From CAZUUO01 sp964622665 (GTDB taxonomy: Bacteria > Patescibacteriota > Patescibacteriia > Magasanikbacterales > GCA-002688135), in NCBI GenBank assembly GCA_964622665.1, contig CAZUUO010000003.1, positions 1-45,448 on the forward strand: a DNA stretch of 45,448 nt, written 5' to 3'. The position numbers and the translations under genes are program-made. Numbering within the stretch: position 1 is the first letter of the stretch; each line of letters opens with the position of its first letter. Below are positions 31,354-40,801 of this stretch, piece after piece. Below the pieces are notes generated by a model that saw only the letters and a program-made list of their open reading frames with translations, made no database searches and had not been told where the DNA came from.

Positions 31354-31357
31354 ATAC

Positions 31358-33307
31358 TTATGAAAGTTGTCGTTCTTTGAGCGATAACTTTTCAGCAGTA
31401 TCATTAGCAACTTTTTGCATTACGAGTTCAGCAGCTTCACTATGCAAACTCACTTTTAATTGTTGCATAATTTCACGTAATCGATCTTCGATGCGTGGTA
31501 ACACAATTCCTTCACCTGCTAATTTTTCCAATGACAACACACTGTCGATACGTTGTGCTAAGGTCATGCGATTTAATTCTTCTTTGGTAATCATCGCAAT
31601 TTGCATGTCAGGTTTGATAATTTCCTTTAGCATGAGTGCAATTTTGTAAGGAGAGGTAATGCCAGGATTTGCAACATTGTAAATACCGGTCGCTTTTTTC
31701 TCAATCAATTTTTCTGTCACTGCCAATAAATCTTCTACCACCGTACATGAGTTTGGAGTGTCGATAAATTTGGTATAGGTTAACATTTTACTTAATGCAT
31801 TACGGGGTGATAATTTTGCTGTTAACAATTGGCGTGGGCGAAGAATTAATACCGATAATCCTTTTCGTTTTGCGCGATCAAGTAACAAGGTGTCAGCAAA
31901 TACTTTTGTCCATGCATAAAAACACACCGGACTGACTTCATCAGTTTCTTTCCATACCTGACTTTCTGTTTTACTTTCTTGAATACAGCCACTTGAAATG
32001 TGCACCAAGTATAATCCAAATTCTTGACATGCTGCACCAATAGTATCAGCGCCAATAGTGTTGACTGCTAACGTTTCTTGTTGATTGCGTTCACACCAAT
32101 CAATATCAGTTTTTGCAACACAGTTAAGAACGGCACTGAATTTTTTATCTTTCAAACTTTCGCGTACCGCTGCTACATCACGAATATCAACGGTGATAAC
32201 GGTTACCTCATATCCTTTTTGTTCAAAATATTCTTTGTATAATGTTCCCAACATGCCGGCGCCAAAAATAGCGATATGTGCTTTTGGTTCTTCAGGAATA
32301 TGTGGATTGAGCGCTCCATATCGTTGTTCAATATCAGCGATATATTGGGGGTTGTTCGCATACCACATCACGGTTTCACGTAACGCATCACTAAAACGCG
32401 CTCGTGGATAGAGTGGTGAAAATTCTAATTCTTTGTACAATTTTGTTGCATCAAGTGCGTAACGACGATCATGGCCCAAACGATCCGGAACTGTGCGGAT
32501 AAAATCTTTTGGTTTTTGTAAGATGGTTAAAATTTCTTCTGCGATTTCACGGTTTGAGCGTTCATTACCAACGCCGACATTATATACTTCTCCTACTTTT
32601 CCTTTGTGGAGTACGGTATAAATTGCAGCGACATGATCGGTGACATGAATCCAATCACGGACATAAGCGCCATCCCCATACATGGGAATTTTTTTACCTT
32701 TCAATACCATGCTGACCCAGAATGGGATCATTTTTTCAGGAAATTGATGTGATCCAAAATTATTGGTGCATCGCGTAATAACTACCGGCACTTTGTAGGT
32801 TTCAAAATATGCCTTCGCTAATAAATCTGATGAAGCCTTTGATGCTGAGTATGGTGAACTTGGTTGTAACGGTGAGTTTTCTGTAAATCGTTCCTTATTT
32901 TCCAATGTTAACATTCCATATACTTCATCCGTTGAAACATGGACAAACTTTTTTACATTATATCGTTTTGCAGCTTCCAGCATTACTTGGGTGCCCCGCA
33001 CATTAGTCATGACAAAATCCGTTGCAAATCCGTGGATTGAACGATCAACATGAGATTCTGCGGCAGTATGAATAATAACATCGATACTATGATCTTCCAT
33101 GACGCGTGCTACTAATGATTCATCAGTGATTGAACCATGCACAAATACAAAACCTGGTTTACCCATTATCCCATCCAAATTATGCATGTTGCCTGCATAC
33201 GTTAAGGCATCAAGTACCACAATTGTCGCACTCTCTTCACGCTCGCGAATATATTTTACTAAGTGAGAACCAATAAATCCTGCGCCGCCGGTAATAAGAT
33301 AATTCAT
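31358..33307 (-). CDS. rmlBD: Fused dTDP-glucose 4,6-dehydratase / 4-keto-rhamnose reductase (RmlB-RmlD fusion)
   Basis: The protein has 649 residues, two short-chain-dehydrogenase domains in one chain. Residues 1 to about 335 are RmlB: GGAGFIGS NAD site, STDEVYG (T126, D127, E128) and Y153-x3-K157. Residues about 343-615 form the second domain: FGAGMLG nucleotide site, DIDWCE (401-406), SSGC, Y464-x3-K468, then SPRN, IDTPNS and GIYNVANPG. These last motifs resemble, from memory, the plant NRS/ER half of rhamnose synthase (NVDWCE, ATGC, NPRN, VDIPNS, GIYNFTNPG), which does both 3,5-epimerisation and 4-reduction. No separate rmlC is in the window, so the second domain may do both steps. The start is 2 bases after the HIT gene. 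Confidence 0.88.
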   Translation of the reverse strand: MNYLITGGAGFIGSHLVKYIREREESATIVVLDALTYAGNMHNLDGIMGKPGFVFVHGSITDESLVARVMEDHSIDVIIHTAAESHVDRSIHGFATDFVMTNVRGTQVMLEAAKRYNVKKFVHVSTDEVYGMLTLENKERFTENSPLQPSSPYSASKASSDLLAKAYFETYKVPVVITRCTNNFGSHQFPEKMIPFWVSMVLKGKKIPMYGDGAYVRDWIHVTDHVAAIYTVLHKGKVGEVYNVGVGNERSNREIAEEILTILQKPKDFIRTVPDRLGHDRRYALDATKLYKELEFSPLYPRARFSDALRETVMWYANNPQYIADIEQRYGALNPHIPEEPKAHIAIFGAGMLGTLYKEYFEQKGYEVTVITVDIRDVAAVRESLKDKKFSAVLNCVAKTDIDWCERNQQETLAVNTIGADTIGAACQEFGLYLVHISSGCIQESKTESQVWKETDEVSPVCFYAWTKVFADTLLLDRAKRKGLSVLILRPRQLLTAKLSPRNALSKMLTYTKFIDTPNSCTVVEDLLAVTEKLIEKKATGIYNVANPGITSPYKIALMLKEIIKPDMQIAMITKEELNRMTLAQRIDSVLSLEKLAGEGIVLPRIEDRLREIMQQLKVSLHSEAAELVMQKVANDTAEKLSLKERQLS

Positions 33308-33309
33308 AC

Positions 33310-33726
33310 TTATATCGTTAATGCTCCTATAATATGTTCCGCTACATTTTGCACTTGTTGTTCATTTTCGTAATCTTGTCCATGCCAATGTGTAAATCCA
33401 TCTCCTTCAAAACGTGGAATCACATGAACATGTAAGTGAAATACCGCTTGTCCAGCGACAGCACCATTATTTTGCACAATATTATATCCTTCAACTCCCA
33501 ATCCTTTCACAACAGCACGTCCAATTTTCTGAGTCATTTCAAACAATCGATGGATTGTTTCTTTATCCGCTGTTTGTAAATTAGCGATGTGTGTTTTAGG
33601 TACAATAAGTGTGTGACCAGGATTTGTTGGATGGATATCAAGAAAGGCAACCACATATTCATCTTCTGCGATGATGGTTGCGGGAATTTCACGTGCAATT
33701 ATTTTACAGAATAGACAGTCATTCAT
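33310..33726 (-). CDS. HIT-family nucleotide-binding protein (HINT-like)
   Basis: The protein has 138 residues. The histidine triad is HLHVHVIPR (H97, H99, H101), with the N-terminal CLFCKIIAREIPA signature (Cys pair at 4 and 7) of HINT-type proteins. These hydrolyse nucleoside phosphoramidates or act as nucleotide-binding regulators. Position inside a glycan operon is probably incidental. It overlaps the small membrane protein gene by 4 bases. Confidence 0.93.
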   Translation of the reverse strand: MNDCLFCKIIAREIPATIIAEDEYVVAFLDIHPTNPGHTLIVPKTHIANLQTADKETIHRLFEMTQKIGRAVVKGLGVEGYNIVQNNGAVAGQAVFHLHVHVIPRFEGDGFTHWHGQDYENEQQVQNVAEHIIGALTI

Positions 33727-33917
33727 AGAGGTTTGGTTGTTATGTGCCTAATCAGATGGACACACATTGCAAGAAAGAGCACAAACGTAATCGTGGTAAT
33801 AGGAATCGTAAAACTAAATACACCGTGCCACGAACGTTCTGCTATCATGATGAGAAGTGTAGCCCCCACCAGTAGAGGTAGTATGTGGTGGATAGGGCGG
33901 TCAGTCAAGGGTTTCAT
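33723..33917 (-). CDS. Small two-helix membrane protein, unknown function
   Basis: The protein has 64 residues with two hydrophobic helices (about 12-27 and 36-56) separated by a short polar loop, and basic ends. It is not a recognised family. Support for it being real comes from the ATGA overlap with the HIT gene, the short gap to the upstream gene and membrane-like composition. It may assist the neighbouring GT-C glycosyltransferase or be a chance open frame. Confidence 0.5.
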   Translation of the reverse strand: MKPLTDRPIHHILPLLVGATLLIMIAERSWHGVFSFTIPITTITFVLFLAMCVHLIRHITTKPL

Positions 33918-33928
33918 AGTGTATAACG

Positions 33929-34417
33929 TTATGGTTTACAAGCCGTTTTTCCTCTAATTTCAAAAGAATCTACCCACAATTTCCCTCCCTCATTGTGATA
34001 TGAAACTTGATAGCGCTGGTCCTTTTCATTATACCGAATATTTTCGCCAGATATTTCAATGGTTTTCTTTTGCCAGTTGTCCGCTTTTGGTAATACGACG
34101 TAGGTAAAATCGGTCATCTGTTGTCCAAACTGAAAGCCAAATTCAGTATCAGCCGTACTCTTATACGTTATCATCGCCTCGAGACATCCAAATTTTTTCG
34201 GTGTACGAATATGGTGAAACACTCTTCCCGTCACCTCCATCACAGCACGTCCTTCACGATATGTTTTCACTGCTTGTGTTCCGGGGCGCATCGTCGTACA
34301 AATAGCATTTTGAAATCGAAATTCACAGGCTCCGTGCCATGACGGCCCAAAAAATTGTATGACTGCATACCCCATGCCGAGCACTACACTACTGCGTACC
34401 ACCCACGAAAATTTCAT
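33929..34417 (-). CDS. Exported or membrane-anchored protein, unknown function
   Basis: The protein has 162 residues. A hydrophobic N-terminal segment (about 8-25) is followed by a beta-rich soluble domain with four cysteines (FGPSWHGACEF, NAICTTM, KKFGCLE and RGKTACKP). No family was recognised. The predicted domain lies outside the membrane, where the cysteines could be paired by the DsbB system. The start overlaps the end of the GT-C gene by 29 bases. Confidence 0.6.
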   Translation of the reverse strand: MKFSWVVRSSVVLGMGYAVIQFFGPSWHGACEFRFQNAICTTMRPGTQAVKTYREGRAVMEVTGRVFHHIRTPKKFGCLEAMITYKSTADTEFGFQFGQQMTDFTYVVLPKADNWQKKTIEISGENIRYNEKDQRYQVSYHNEGGKLWVDSFEIRGKTACKP

Positions 34418-36011
34418 ATAATATCACTGTTTCATCTCGATAGATTTGTTCAAACACCATTTCTTTATCTGATCCTTTTTCTTGCCATGTCCCATTTTTT
34501 TGAAATGCAGCAATGGCATCGCTTTGTTCATACAGCGCAAATACCCGAACTCCTGCTTTTTGTAATGCGGTTATTGACTCCTTCATTTGTGGACTTTCCC
34601 ATGCTTCACTCATTACTCTTCGTTGTGGAAACACCACCTTGTCGAGAGATTTGGTGAGCACTACAGCATCAGAGGGAATATAGTTGAGCGCCACGTTAGT
34701 GCTGGTATCATAGTGCACATGACGTGCAACCATTGCGGTGACTCCATCAGCCCCTCGATACACCACCCGTACACTCGTGATCATCGCCAACACCGCAATT
34801 ACTGAAAATGCCACGAGCACCCATTTTTCATAACGATCTTTTATTGTTTCTAATGCGATGGCAATCAAGGGAAGTAACATGATACTTGCTACCAACCAAT
34901 ACCGCACATAGGAATTGCTGATCGTGACTGCTCCCAACCCCGAATCATTAAACATAAAAATGCCGTAGGCAATCCACTGTGCAACCATCACATACACACA
35001 CACCGCACACAAGCGCACATAGTGCGTGATCACATCGTGCGTTACCTTACGCACATAGCGATAGTACAACACTACCCCCAACCCCCCCGCACCCAATGTC
35101 GCATGTACCCATTGCAATTTTCCAAAATAATTCCACACATTTTTTATCATGTCACTACTGTGACTACCAAACGGTAATGAAATACCTGACGATAAAATCA
35201 TGGAAGTATTGAGTATTTCTAGCGATGGATGCCGTAAAAACCACGTCACAACACCATATCCAAGCACAGTCAACACACCACAGCCCATAAATAATAGTGA
35301 GGCTTTGCGCATTTCTTTGTAATACCCGTACAGATATGCAAGGAGTGGCAACATCCACACGAACTCAATGGGACGGATGAGTACTGCTAATCCAAAACTT
35401 GCGCCCGACAACAGCAACGTCAGACGACGCGCGAATACGGTTTGAGTTTTTTGTAACGCATATGCAGCGCCACACCACGACACTACTAGCAGCATTGCAA
35501 ACGCAATGTTGTTGTGCCATGCACGAAATGAAAAGTAGAGTATGCCCGGCATGATGAGTGATAACGAACCTACCAACCACGATGTTTCTCGTGAAAAATG
35601 TAAGCGCGCAATTGATAATACGGCAATACTCATGATGATTGTGAGGAGTGGTGTGAGCAAAGGTACAACATCAAAGCCTACCGCGCGCGCAAGCAAACCA
35701 TAGATGAGTGACATGCCCCAAAATACCGAATGAGAAACTATCCCTCCATGACTTTCCATGGCACGAGGATGTACTCGATCAAACGCGATTCCGTTGTAGA
35801 GTTCAGTGGTGTGCAGTTGTCCTTGTTCTGCAACCGTATGTGCAAAAAAATTGTTTGCGCGTTCGTCCGGTGACATGAACGAGGTGGTTACCGTTGCAAA
35901 TGACTGCAAAGAAACCCATAAAAATATGAGTACTGAAATTGCGTACCAAAGGACCGGTACGAATTCCCCCCACTTCACTCCTTTTGATTCTCGTGTAACA
36001 ATAAAGGACAC
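34389..36011 (-). CDS. Polytopic membrane glycosyltransferase, GT-C-like
   Basis: The protein has 540 residues with about ten or more hydrophobic helices. The first extracytoplasmic loop has SFMSPDERANNFFAH, with an acidic pair where GT-C enzymes (ArnT, PMT, GT39/GT83) place their catalytic DE. The C-terminal ~100 residues form a soluble extracytoplasmic domain. It would transfer a sugar from a lipid carrier to a protein or glycan outside the membrane. The start is GTG at 36009-36011, with only 3 bases to the ATG of the divergent gene. It heads the eleven-gene operon ending at 26357. Confidence 0.72.
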   Translation of the reverse strand: MSFIVTRESKGVKWGEFVPVLWYAISVLIFLWVSLQSFATVTTSFMSPDERANNFFAHTVAEQGQLHTTELYNGIAFDRVHPRAMESHGGIVSHSVFWGMSLIYGLLARAVGFDVVPLLTPLLTIIMSIAVLSIARLHFSRETSWLVGSLSLIMPGILYFSFRAWHNNIAFAMLLVVSWCGAAYALQKTQTVFARRLTLLLSGASFGLAVLIRPIEFVWMLPLLAYLYGYYKEMRKASLLFMGCGVLTVLGYGVVTWFLRHPSLEILNTSMILSSGISLPFGSHSSDMIKNVWNYFGKLQWVHATLGAGGLGVVLYYRYVRKVTHDVITHYVRLCAVCVYVMVAQWIAYGIFMFNDSGLGAVTISNSYVRYWLVASIMLLPLIAIALETIKDRYEKWVLVAFSVIAVLAMITSVRVVYRGADGVTAMVARHVHYDTSTNVALNYIPSDAVVLTKSLDKVVFPQRRVMSEAWESPQMKESITALQKAGVRVFALYEQSDAIAAFQKNGTWQEKGSDKEMVFEQIYRDETVILYEIFVGGTQ

Positions 36012-36014
36012 ACT

Positions 36015-38018
36015 ATGAATATCATGTATATATGTGGAGCACTCGCTGCGGCTCTCTATGGCCTCAACGCACCCTCGCTTTCGTGCCTTTTCTTTATATT
36101 GTATAGTACCGCATCTGCGTCATATTTGGCAATGAAATTTTTTGGCGAGAGAAGTCACTCCTTTTCATGGGGTTTTTTACTGTTTTGCGGCACCTTTTGC
36201 AGTATTGGGACAATACTCTACTACGTATTCTCCTGGAATATCTATACCATCACCGCAACCATGTTTCTCACACCACTTGTCGGTTTATTTTCAAAAGTAC
36301 AAAAAAATGAGTCGCCTGAGGTTCCCTTACTTGATGAAGTTGCTGCTGTTGTTTCCAGCGCCTCACCATTTCACTGGCTCTTTAGTGCGTCTATGTTACT
36401 ATTCGTGTATTACACCGCAACGTTTGCAACCGATAGTTCTGTGCGTACGCCCTTTGAATTATTACCCGCCAAATTTTTCGTGATACTTGGTATCCTTGCT
36501 ACTATATTTTTTTACTATCTCTTTTCACGACTTCGCGATGTAAAACCGTATGTTGCCGGATTATTACTCGTGTCATTTCCATTACTGCTCGGAAGTTTGT
36601 TAGTGCCTCTTGGTTTTGGTTTTGATCCCTTCATTCACATCACAACACAGGAACACATCGCACAATACGGAGAAATTTTACCTAAAACCCCGTACTACCT
36701 TGGTGCCTATATTATTCCAACCACCATTTCAATTCTCTCTCACTCACTTCCCTTTCTTGGTTTTGTTGATCGCTTTATTGCACCACTCCTGTTATCCCTC
36801 GTGGCATTTCTTATTGCGCGATTATACACGAGCTCACCAAAGGCAGCAGTTTTTTCTCTCCTCACTCTCTTTCTATTACCTGTTTCTGCATTTACTATCA
36901 CCACACCGCATGCTCTCGCCGTTTGTTTTGGATTACTTGCTCTTGCTTGTGCCATCAAACAATCACCGATCATCACAACATTTATTTTTGCGGTTACCGC
37001 TTGCTTCATGCATCCACTCGTGGGAGTTGGTGCACTACTCCTTTCACTTATTATTTTCTCAGCTCACCATCGTCAGTATCTTATCGCAGCACTCCTATTA
37101 CCGACACTTGTCCTATATCCTGCACTCCTCTTATCCTGTGTCACCGTGTGTACGATCCCGTCATCAATTGCTGTTCCCACACTTCCTTATTTCACCTCAT
37201 TTGTAGTTTCCTTTGATACCCTCCTTGACGCACTCTACGGAATATTATCCGCAACACCCTTTATAGTACTCACCATTATTATCTGTGCCACGTTTATTAA
37301 ACGCACTACCGAAGAACGACGGATATACTATTTTTTGGGCGGTGGTTTGTTGTGTCTCTTGCTCTCTAGTTTTTTAGTACAAGGTATTTCGCTACAAAAT
37401 GTTATCACCTATGAAGGAGGTGTCTTTGCAACGCGCATGATCACGATTGCCCTTATTTTTACATTCCCTTTTTACGTACAAGGTACTGATACTATATTCA
37501 CCTATGTTGCATCGCAAAAGTTTTTACTGAGAGCTTCGTTTGCTGTTCTCTTTGGTCTCTTGTTTACCGCTTCGGTTTTTTCACTCTATCCTCGTCACAA
37601 CAATGTTGAAATCAGTCGTTTTTACTCGATATCACACAATGACTTCGACGTGGTGACCCGTATTGCTGAAGATGCAGGTACCGCTGAATATACGGTGCTT
37701 GCGCCACAACCAACTTCAACGGCTGCTTTGCGTACGTTTGGATTTACTCATTACCAAAAAACCACCGAAGGAACAAAACAATTTTTTTATCCCATTCCTA
37801 CCGGCGGAACGTTGTACAGTTTTTATTTGAAACTCGTTAATACCGAAATTAATCGTGATACTGTCGCACAAGCAGCACAGTACATGGGAAGCACGCGCGT
37901 ATATGTCGTTATCCCTGCGTATTGGTTTGATAGCGCTCGACTATTTCGTGAACTTAACGCAACTGCGGATGCCGTATTTACCGTCGGCACGACAATGGTT
38001 GGTGTCTATCAATGGTAA
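36015..38018 (+). CDS. Large polytopic membrane protein, possibly GT-C glycosyltransferase
   Basis: The protein has 667 residues with many hydrophobic helices and a soluble C-terminal domain of about 150 residues. An extracytoplasmic loop near residue 200 reads GFGFDPFIHITTQEHIAQYG, with Asp and His placed as in GT-C active sites. It is not confidently assigned to a family. An AGGA 7 bases before the ATG at 36015 is a modest Shine-Dalgarno sequence. It is divergent from the GT-C gene at 34389-36011 and ends one base before the convergent GT4 gene. A glycan assembly or export role is inferred. Confidence 0.6.
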   Translation: MNIMYICGALAAALYGLNAPSLSCLFFILYSTASASYLAMKFFGERSHSFSWGFLLFCGTFCSIGTILYYVFSWNIYTITATMFLTPLVGLFSKVQKNESPEVPLLDEVAAVVSSASPFHWLFSASMLLFVYYTATFATDSSVRTPFELLPAKFFVILGILATIFFYYLFSRLRDVKPYVAGLLLVSFPLLLGSLLVPLGFGFDPFIHITTQEHIAQYGEILPKTPYYLGAYIIPTTISILSHSLPFLGFVDRFIAPLLLSLVAFLIARLYTSSPKAAVFSLLTLFLLPVSAFTITTPHALAVCFGLLALACAIKQSPIITTFIFAVTACFMHPLVGVGALLLSLIIFSAHHRQYLIAALLLPTLVLYPALLLSCVTVCTIPSSIAVPTLPYFTSFVVSFDTLLDALYGILSATPFIVLTIIICATFIKRTTEERRIYYFLGGGLLCLLLSSFLVQGISLQNVITYEGGVFATRMITIALIFTFPFYVQGTDTIFTYVASQKFLLRASFAVLFGLLFTASVFSLYPRHNNVEISRFYSISHNDFDVVTRIAEDAGTAEYTVLAPQPTSTAALRTFGFTHYQKTTEGTKQFFYPIPTGGTLYSFYLKLVNTEINRDTVAQAAQYMGSTRVYVVIPAYWFDSARLFRELNATADAVFTVGTTMVGVYQW

Positions 38019-38019
38019 T

Positions 38020-39099
38020 TTACCCGCGAGGTCGTTTATCATGCAGACACAATCTCACATCTTGCAGACGCGAGATAACTTCATGTAACGCGTTTTCTAA
38101 ACCTTCTTGTGTTGGGGTAAACAGTATATCGTCAGCAAACAATAATTCAGGTATTCCTCCAATATTACTTGCACACACCAGCATCCCCTCACGATGCGCC
38201 TCTCCAATCACGCGGGGCGCATTTTCATATACGACACTCGGCACAACAAGCACATCAGCAGTTTTCATGATGCGGGCTACTTCTTCACCACTTACTTTTC
38301 CTACCAACGTAACGTTTGCTGGCGCAGTGTGTTGTATGTTTTCCAAAAAATTTCCTTCACCAACTATGGTTGCTCGATGTTGTGGAAATTTTTTCATTGC
38401 TTCTAATAACAAATCAACACCTTTATGTTTTTCTCCCTGACCAACAAACAACAGATGCACGGAGTCATGATAGGTAATAGGACGGGGATGATAGGTTTGT
38501 TCTGGAATCATCACCTTTTTTTGTGCCTTCGCAAAAAATCCGTATCGCTCATGCAAACGTGCTACATATTGCGATAAAAAAATAACTTGTTGTACGGGCG
38601 CAAAACAAAACCGCATCCACGCACGATATACCGTTGCACTCACGCGTTGTACCGCGTCCTCATGACCAAACCAAATTAAACCACTTCCCTCTACCAGTTG
38701 TACATCGTGTACCACATGAACATGGGGCACGCGCGCAGCCCAAATTCCCCACGGAATCATCATGCCAATCCCTTTCAGATTGTGCGTAATCACCTGCTCG
38801 TAATTTTGTTTTGCAAGCAGTCGATACACAAACCACGCACTGCGCACCGACATCATATCAATCACATGAAACACCGCGCGGGCTATTACTGATTTTGAGG
38901 TGATATCTCCGTAAAAAAAGATGTTGTGTGTTTGAAAGGCGACCTCTTCTCTTGTGATCTTCGTTTTTTCTCGACTTGCCGACAACACCGTCACGTCATG
39001 CCCCTGCGCCCGCAAACGAGCAACGTCAACAGTGGCAAACTTTTCAGCGCCGCCCTTTGCCTCCTTCCCATAGAGATTTGAAATGACGAGTATTTTCAT
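38020..39099 (-). CDS. Glycosyltransferase, GT4 family
   Basis: The protein has 359 residues from the ATG at 39097-39099; a longer open frame upstream runs through the promoter. The N terminus MKILVISNLYGKEAKGGAEK has the acceptor glycine motif. The donor site has LLFVGQGEKHKGVDLLLEAM, then VVPSVVYENAPRVIGEAHREG (E-x7-E) and NIGGIPELL. It would add a nucleotide-activated sugar to a cytoplasmic-side lipid-linked glycan. A promoter touching the start codon predicts a leaderless mRNA. Confidence 0.9.
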   Translation of the reverse strand: MKILVISNLYGKEAKGGAEKFATVDVARLRAQGHDVTVLSASREKTKITREEVAFQTHNIFFYGDITSKSVIARAVFHVIDMMSVRSAWFVYRLLAKQNYEQVITHNLKGIGMMIPWGIWAARVPHVHVVHDVQLVEGSGLIWFGHEDAVQRVSATVYRAWMRFCFAPVQQVIFLSQYVARLHERYGFFAKAQKKVMIPEQTYHPRPITYHDSVHLLFVGQGEKHKGVDLLLEAMKKFPQHRATIVGEGNFLENIQHTAPANVTLVGKVSGEEVARIMKTADVLVVPSVVYENAPRVIGEAHREGMLVCASNIGGIPELLFADDILFTPTQEGLENALHEVISRLQDVRLCLHDKRPRG

Positions 39100-39105
39100 G
39101 GTTTG

Positions 39106-39134
39106 ACTATACGGTTTTTTTGAGGTTTTGTCAC
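39106..39134 (-). promoter_or_regulatory. Promoter for GT4 gene 38020-39099 (leaderless)
   Basis: Minus strand: -35 GTGACA (39129-39134), 17-base spacer, -10 TATAGT (39106-39111). Transcription would begin at or within 1-2 bases of the ATG. Confidence 0.6.
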
Positions 39135-39180
39135 CTTTTTTGTTATCCACTCCCTGTCCACTTCATCCTTTGCGCTAACT

Positions 39181-39189
39181 TGCTAGGAT
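39181..39189 (+). promoter_or_regulatory. Extended -10 promoter for dnaB
   Basis: TGCTAGGAT is an extended -10 box 11 bases before the ATG, with no convincing -35. The predicted leader is only about 5 bases. Confidence 0.45.
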
Positions 39190-39200
39190 AGGGGTAATCT

Positions 39201-40736
39201 ATGGCTGATCATATCAAAGTCCCACCCCACAATCTTGAAGCCGAGAAATCACTCTTGGGCAGTATTTTGATTGATGCCAATGCTTTCATTAAAGTTGGTG
39301 ACCAAATCCAATCCGAAGATTTTTATCTTGATGTCCATCGCATTATTTTTACGGTCATGGTGGAGTTATTCTCTCGTCATCAACCGATCGATGTTCTCAC
39401 CCTCTCCAACCGTCTTGAAGAATTGGAACGTCTCCAATCTATTGGTGGCCGCAGTTATTTGGTTGAATTGGGTAACTCTGTTTCTAGTTCCTCCCACATC
39501 ATCCACTATGCATCAATTATCAAAAAGAAAGCGACGTTGCGCCGTTTGTTGAGCGCCTCAGCTGAAATCACTGAATTAAGTTTCAATGAAGAGGAAGATA
39601 TCGACATTATTATTGATCGAGCTGAACAAACACTCTTTTCAGTTTCTTCACAAGGAACCAACAAAACATTTGTCCCGCTCACCAGCATGTTGTCTGAAGC
39701 GTTTGAACGCATTGATGAACTACACCGTGATAAAGGAAAAACACGTGGCGTACCTTCGGGATTTACCGGGCTTGATTCACTGCTTGGTGGATTTCAAAAA
39801 TCTGATTTGATTATTTTAGCTGCTCGTCCATCAGTGGGTAAAACTGCGTTTGTGCTGGACGTTGCGCGCCAAGCTGCCGTGCGTTCCAAATTACCCGTTG
39901 CTCTTTTTTCATTGGAAATGGCCAAGGAACAACTCGTTGATCGTATGATTTCTAGTGAGGCTAATGTTGATCTATGGAAAATGCGTAGCGGACGACTCTC
40001 TGATCAAGGTGAGGTTGATGATTTCACCCGTATTGGTCACGCGCTCGGCGTGCTTGCTGAAGCACCCATTTTTATTGATGATACCCCAGCAACAACCGTG
40101 ACCCAAATTAGAACCAAAGCACGTCGTCTCCAAACAGAACACGGTCTTGGCATGATTATCATTGATTACTTACAACTCATTGATTCAAAAACGAGTGTGG
40201 AAAATCGTGTGCAAGAAATTTCTCAAATTTCACGCTCCTTAAAAATGATCGCCCGTGAATTAAACATTCCCGTGATCGCATTGTCACAGTTGTCACGTAC
40301 TGTTGAAATGACCAAACCGGCTATTCCTCGTTTGTCACACTTGCGTGATTCAGGTTCTATTGAGCAGGATGCTGATATCGTTGTCTTTTTGTATCGTAAA
40401 GCTGCCGACCGCAACTATCGCCTTGAAGATATTCCCCCTGAAGAACGAAACCTCGCTGAAGTCCACATCGCAAAACACAGAAACGGTCCAACGGGTGTGG
40501 TAAAACTATTTTTTGATGCAGCACGCGTGAGTTTTCGTAATTTGGAAAATCATTACGGTGAAAATGGTGGAGCACAAAAATCTCCGCCACCTGCCGCCAA
40601 CCGTCCACAAGCTCCCGCACAACCAAATCAATTCGCACAAAAACCACGTCCGGTATATGGCGTTCCTCGCCCGAGTGCCCCCACTACTACCGGTACACCG
40701 TCGGCACCGAAAGCACCACCGATTCCTCCGATGTAA
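39201..40736 (+). CDS. dnaB: Replicative DNA helicase
   Basis: A 511-residue hexameric helicase that unwinds DNA ahead of the replication fork. The N-terminal domain begins PPHNLEAEKSLLGSIL. The RecA-like domain has Walker A ARPSVGKT (208-215), Walker B MIIIDYLQL, the arginine-finger region LSQLSRTVE and DSGSIEQDADIVVFLYR. There is no intein. A tail of about 55 residues after the conserved core is unusually rich in Pro, Ala and Gln and is not part of the standard fold; it may bind a partner. It is a single gene upstream of ybaB-recR. Confidence 0.96.
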   Translation: MADHIKVPPHNLEAEKSLLGSILIDANAFIKVGDQIQSEDFYLDVHRIIFTVMVELFSRHQPIDVLTLSNRLEELERLQSIGGRSYLVELGNSVSSSSHIIHYASIIKKKATLRRLLSASAEITELSFNEEEDIDIIIDRAEQTLFSVSSQGTNKTFVPLTSMLSEAFERIDELHRDKGKTRGVPSGFTGLDSLLGGFQKSDLIILAARPSVGKTAFVLDVARQAAVRSKLPVALFSLEMAKEQLVDRMISSEANVDLWKMRSGRLSDQGEVDDFTRIGHALGVLAEAPIFIDDTPATTVTQIRTKARRLQTEHGLGMIIIDYLQLIDSKTSVENRVQEISQISRSLKMIARELNIPVIALSQLSRTVEMTKPAIPRLSHLRDSGSIEQDADIVVFLYRKAADRNYRLEDIPPEERNLAEVHIAKHRNGPTGVVKLFFDAARVSFRNLENHYGENGGAQKSPPPAANRPQAPAQPNQFAQKPRPVYGVPRPSAPTTTGTPSAPKAPPIPPM

Positions 40737-40749
40737 TAAAAGTTTTCCG

Positions 40750-40778
40750 TTGACGTTTCCCCTCACATTTCTTACGCT
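40750..40778 (+). promoter_or_regulatory. Promoter for ybaB-recR
   Basis: -35 TTGACG (40750-40755), 17-base spacer, weak -10 TACGCT (40773-40778); an overlapping TATAAC lies 5 bases further on. Leader about 17-20 bases. Confidence 0.5.
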
Positions 40779-40801
40779 ATAACTACCTAACTAATACCTA
40801 T

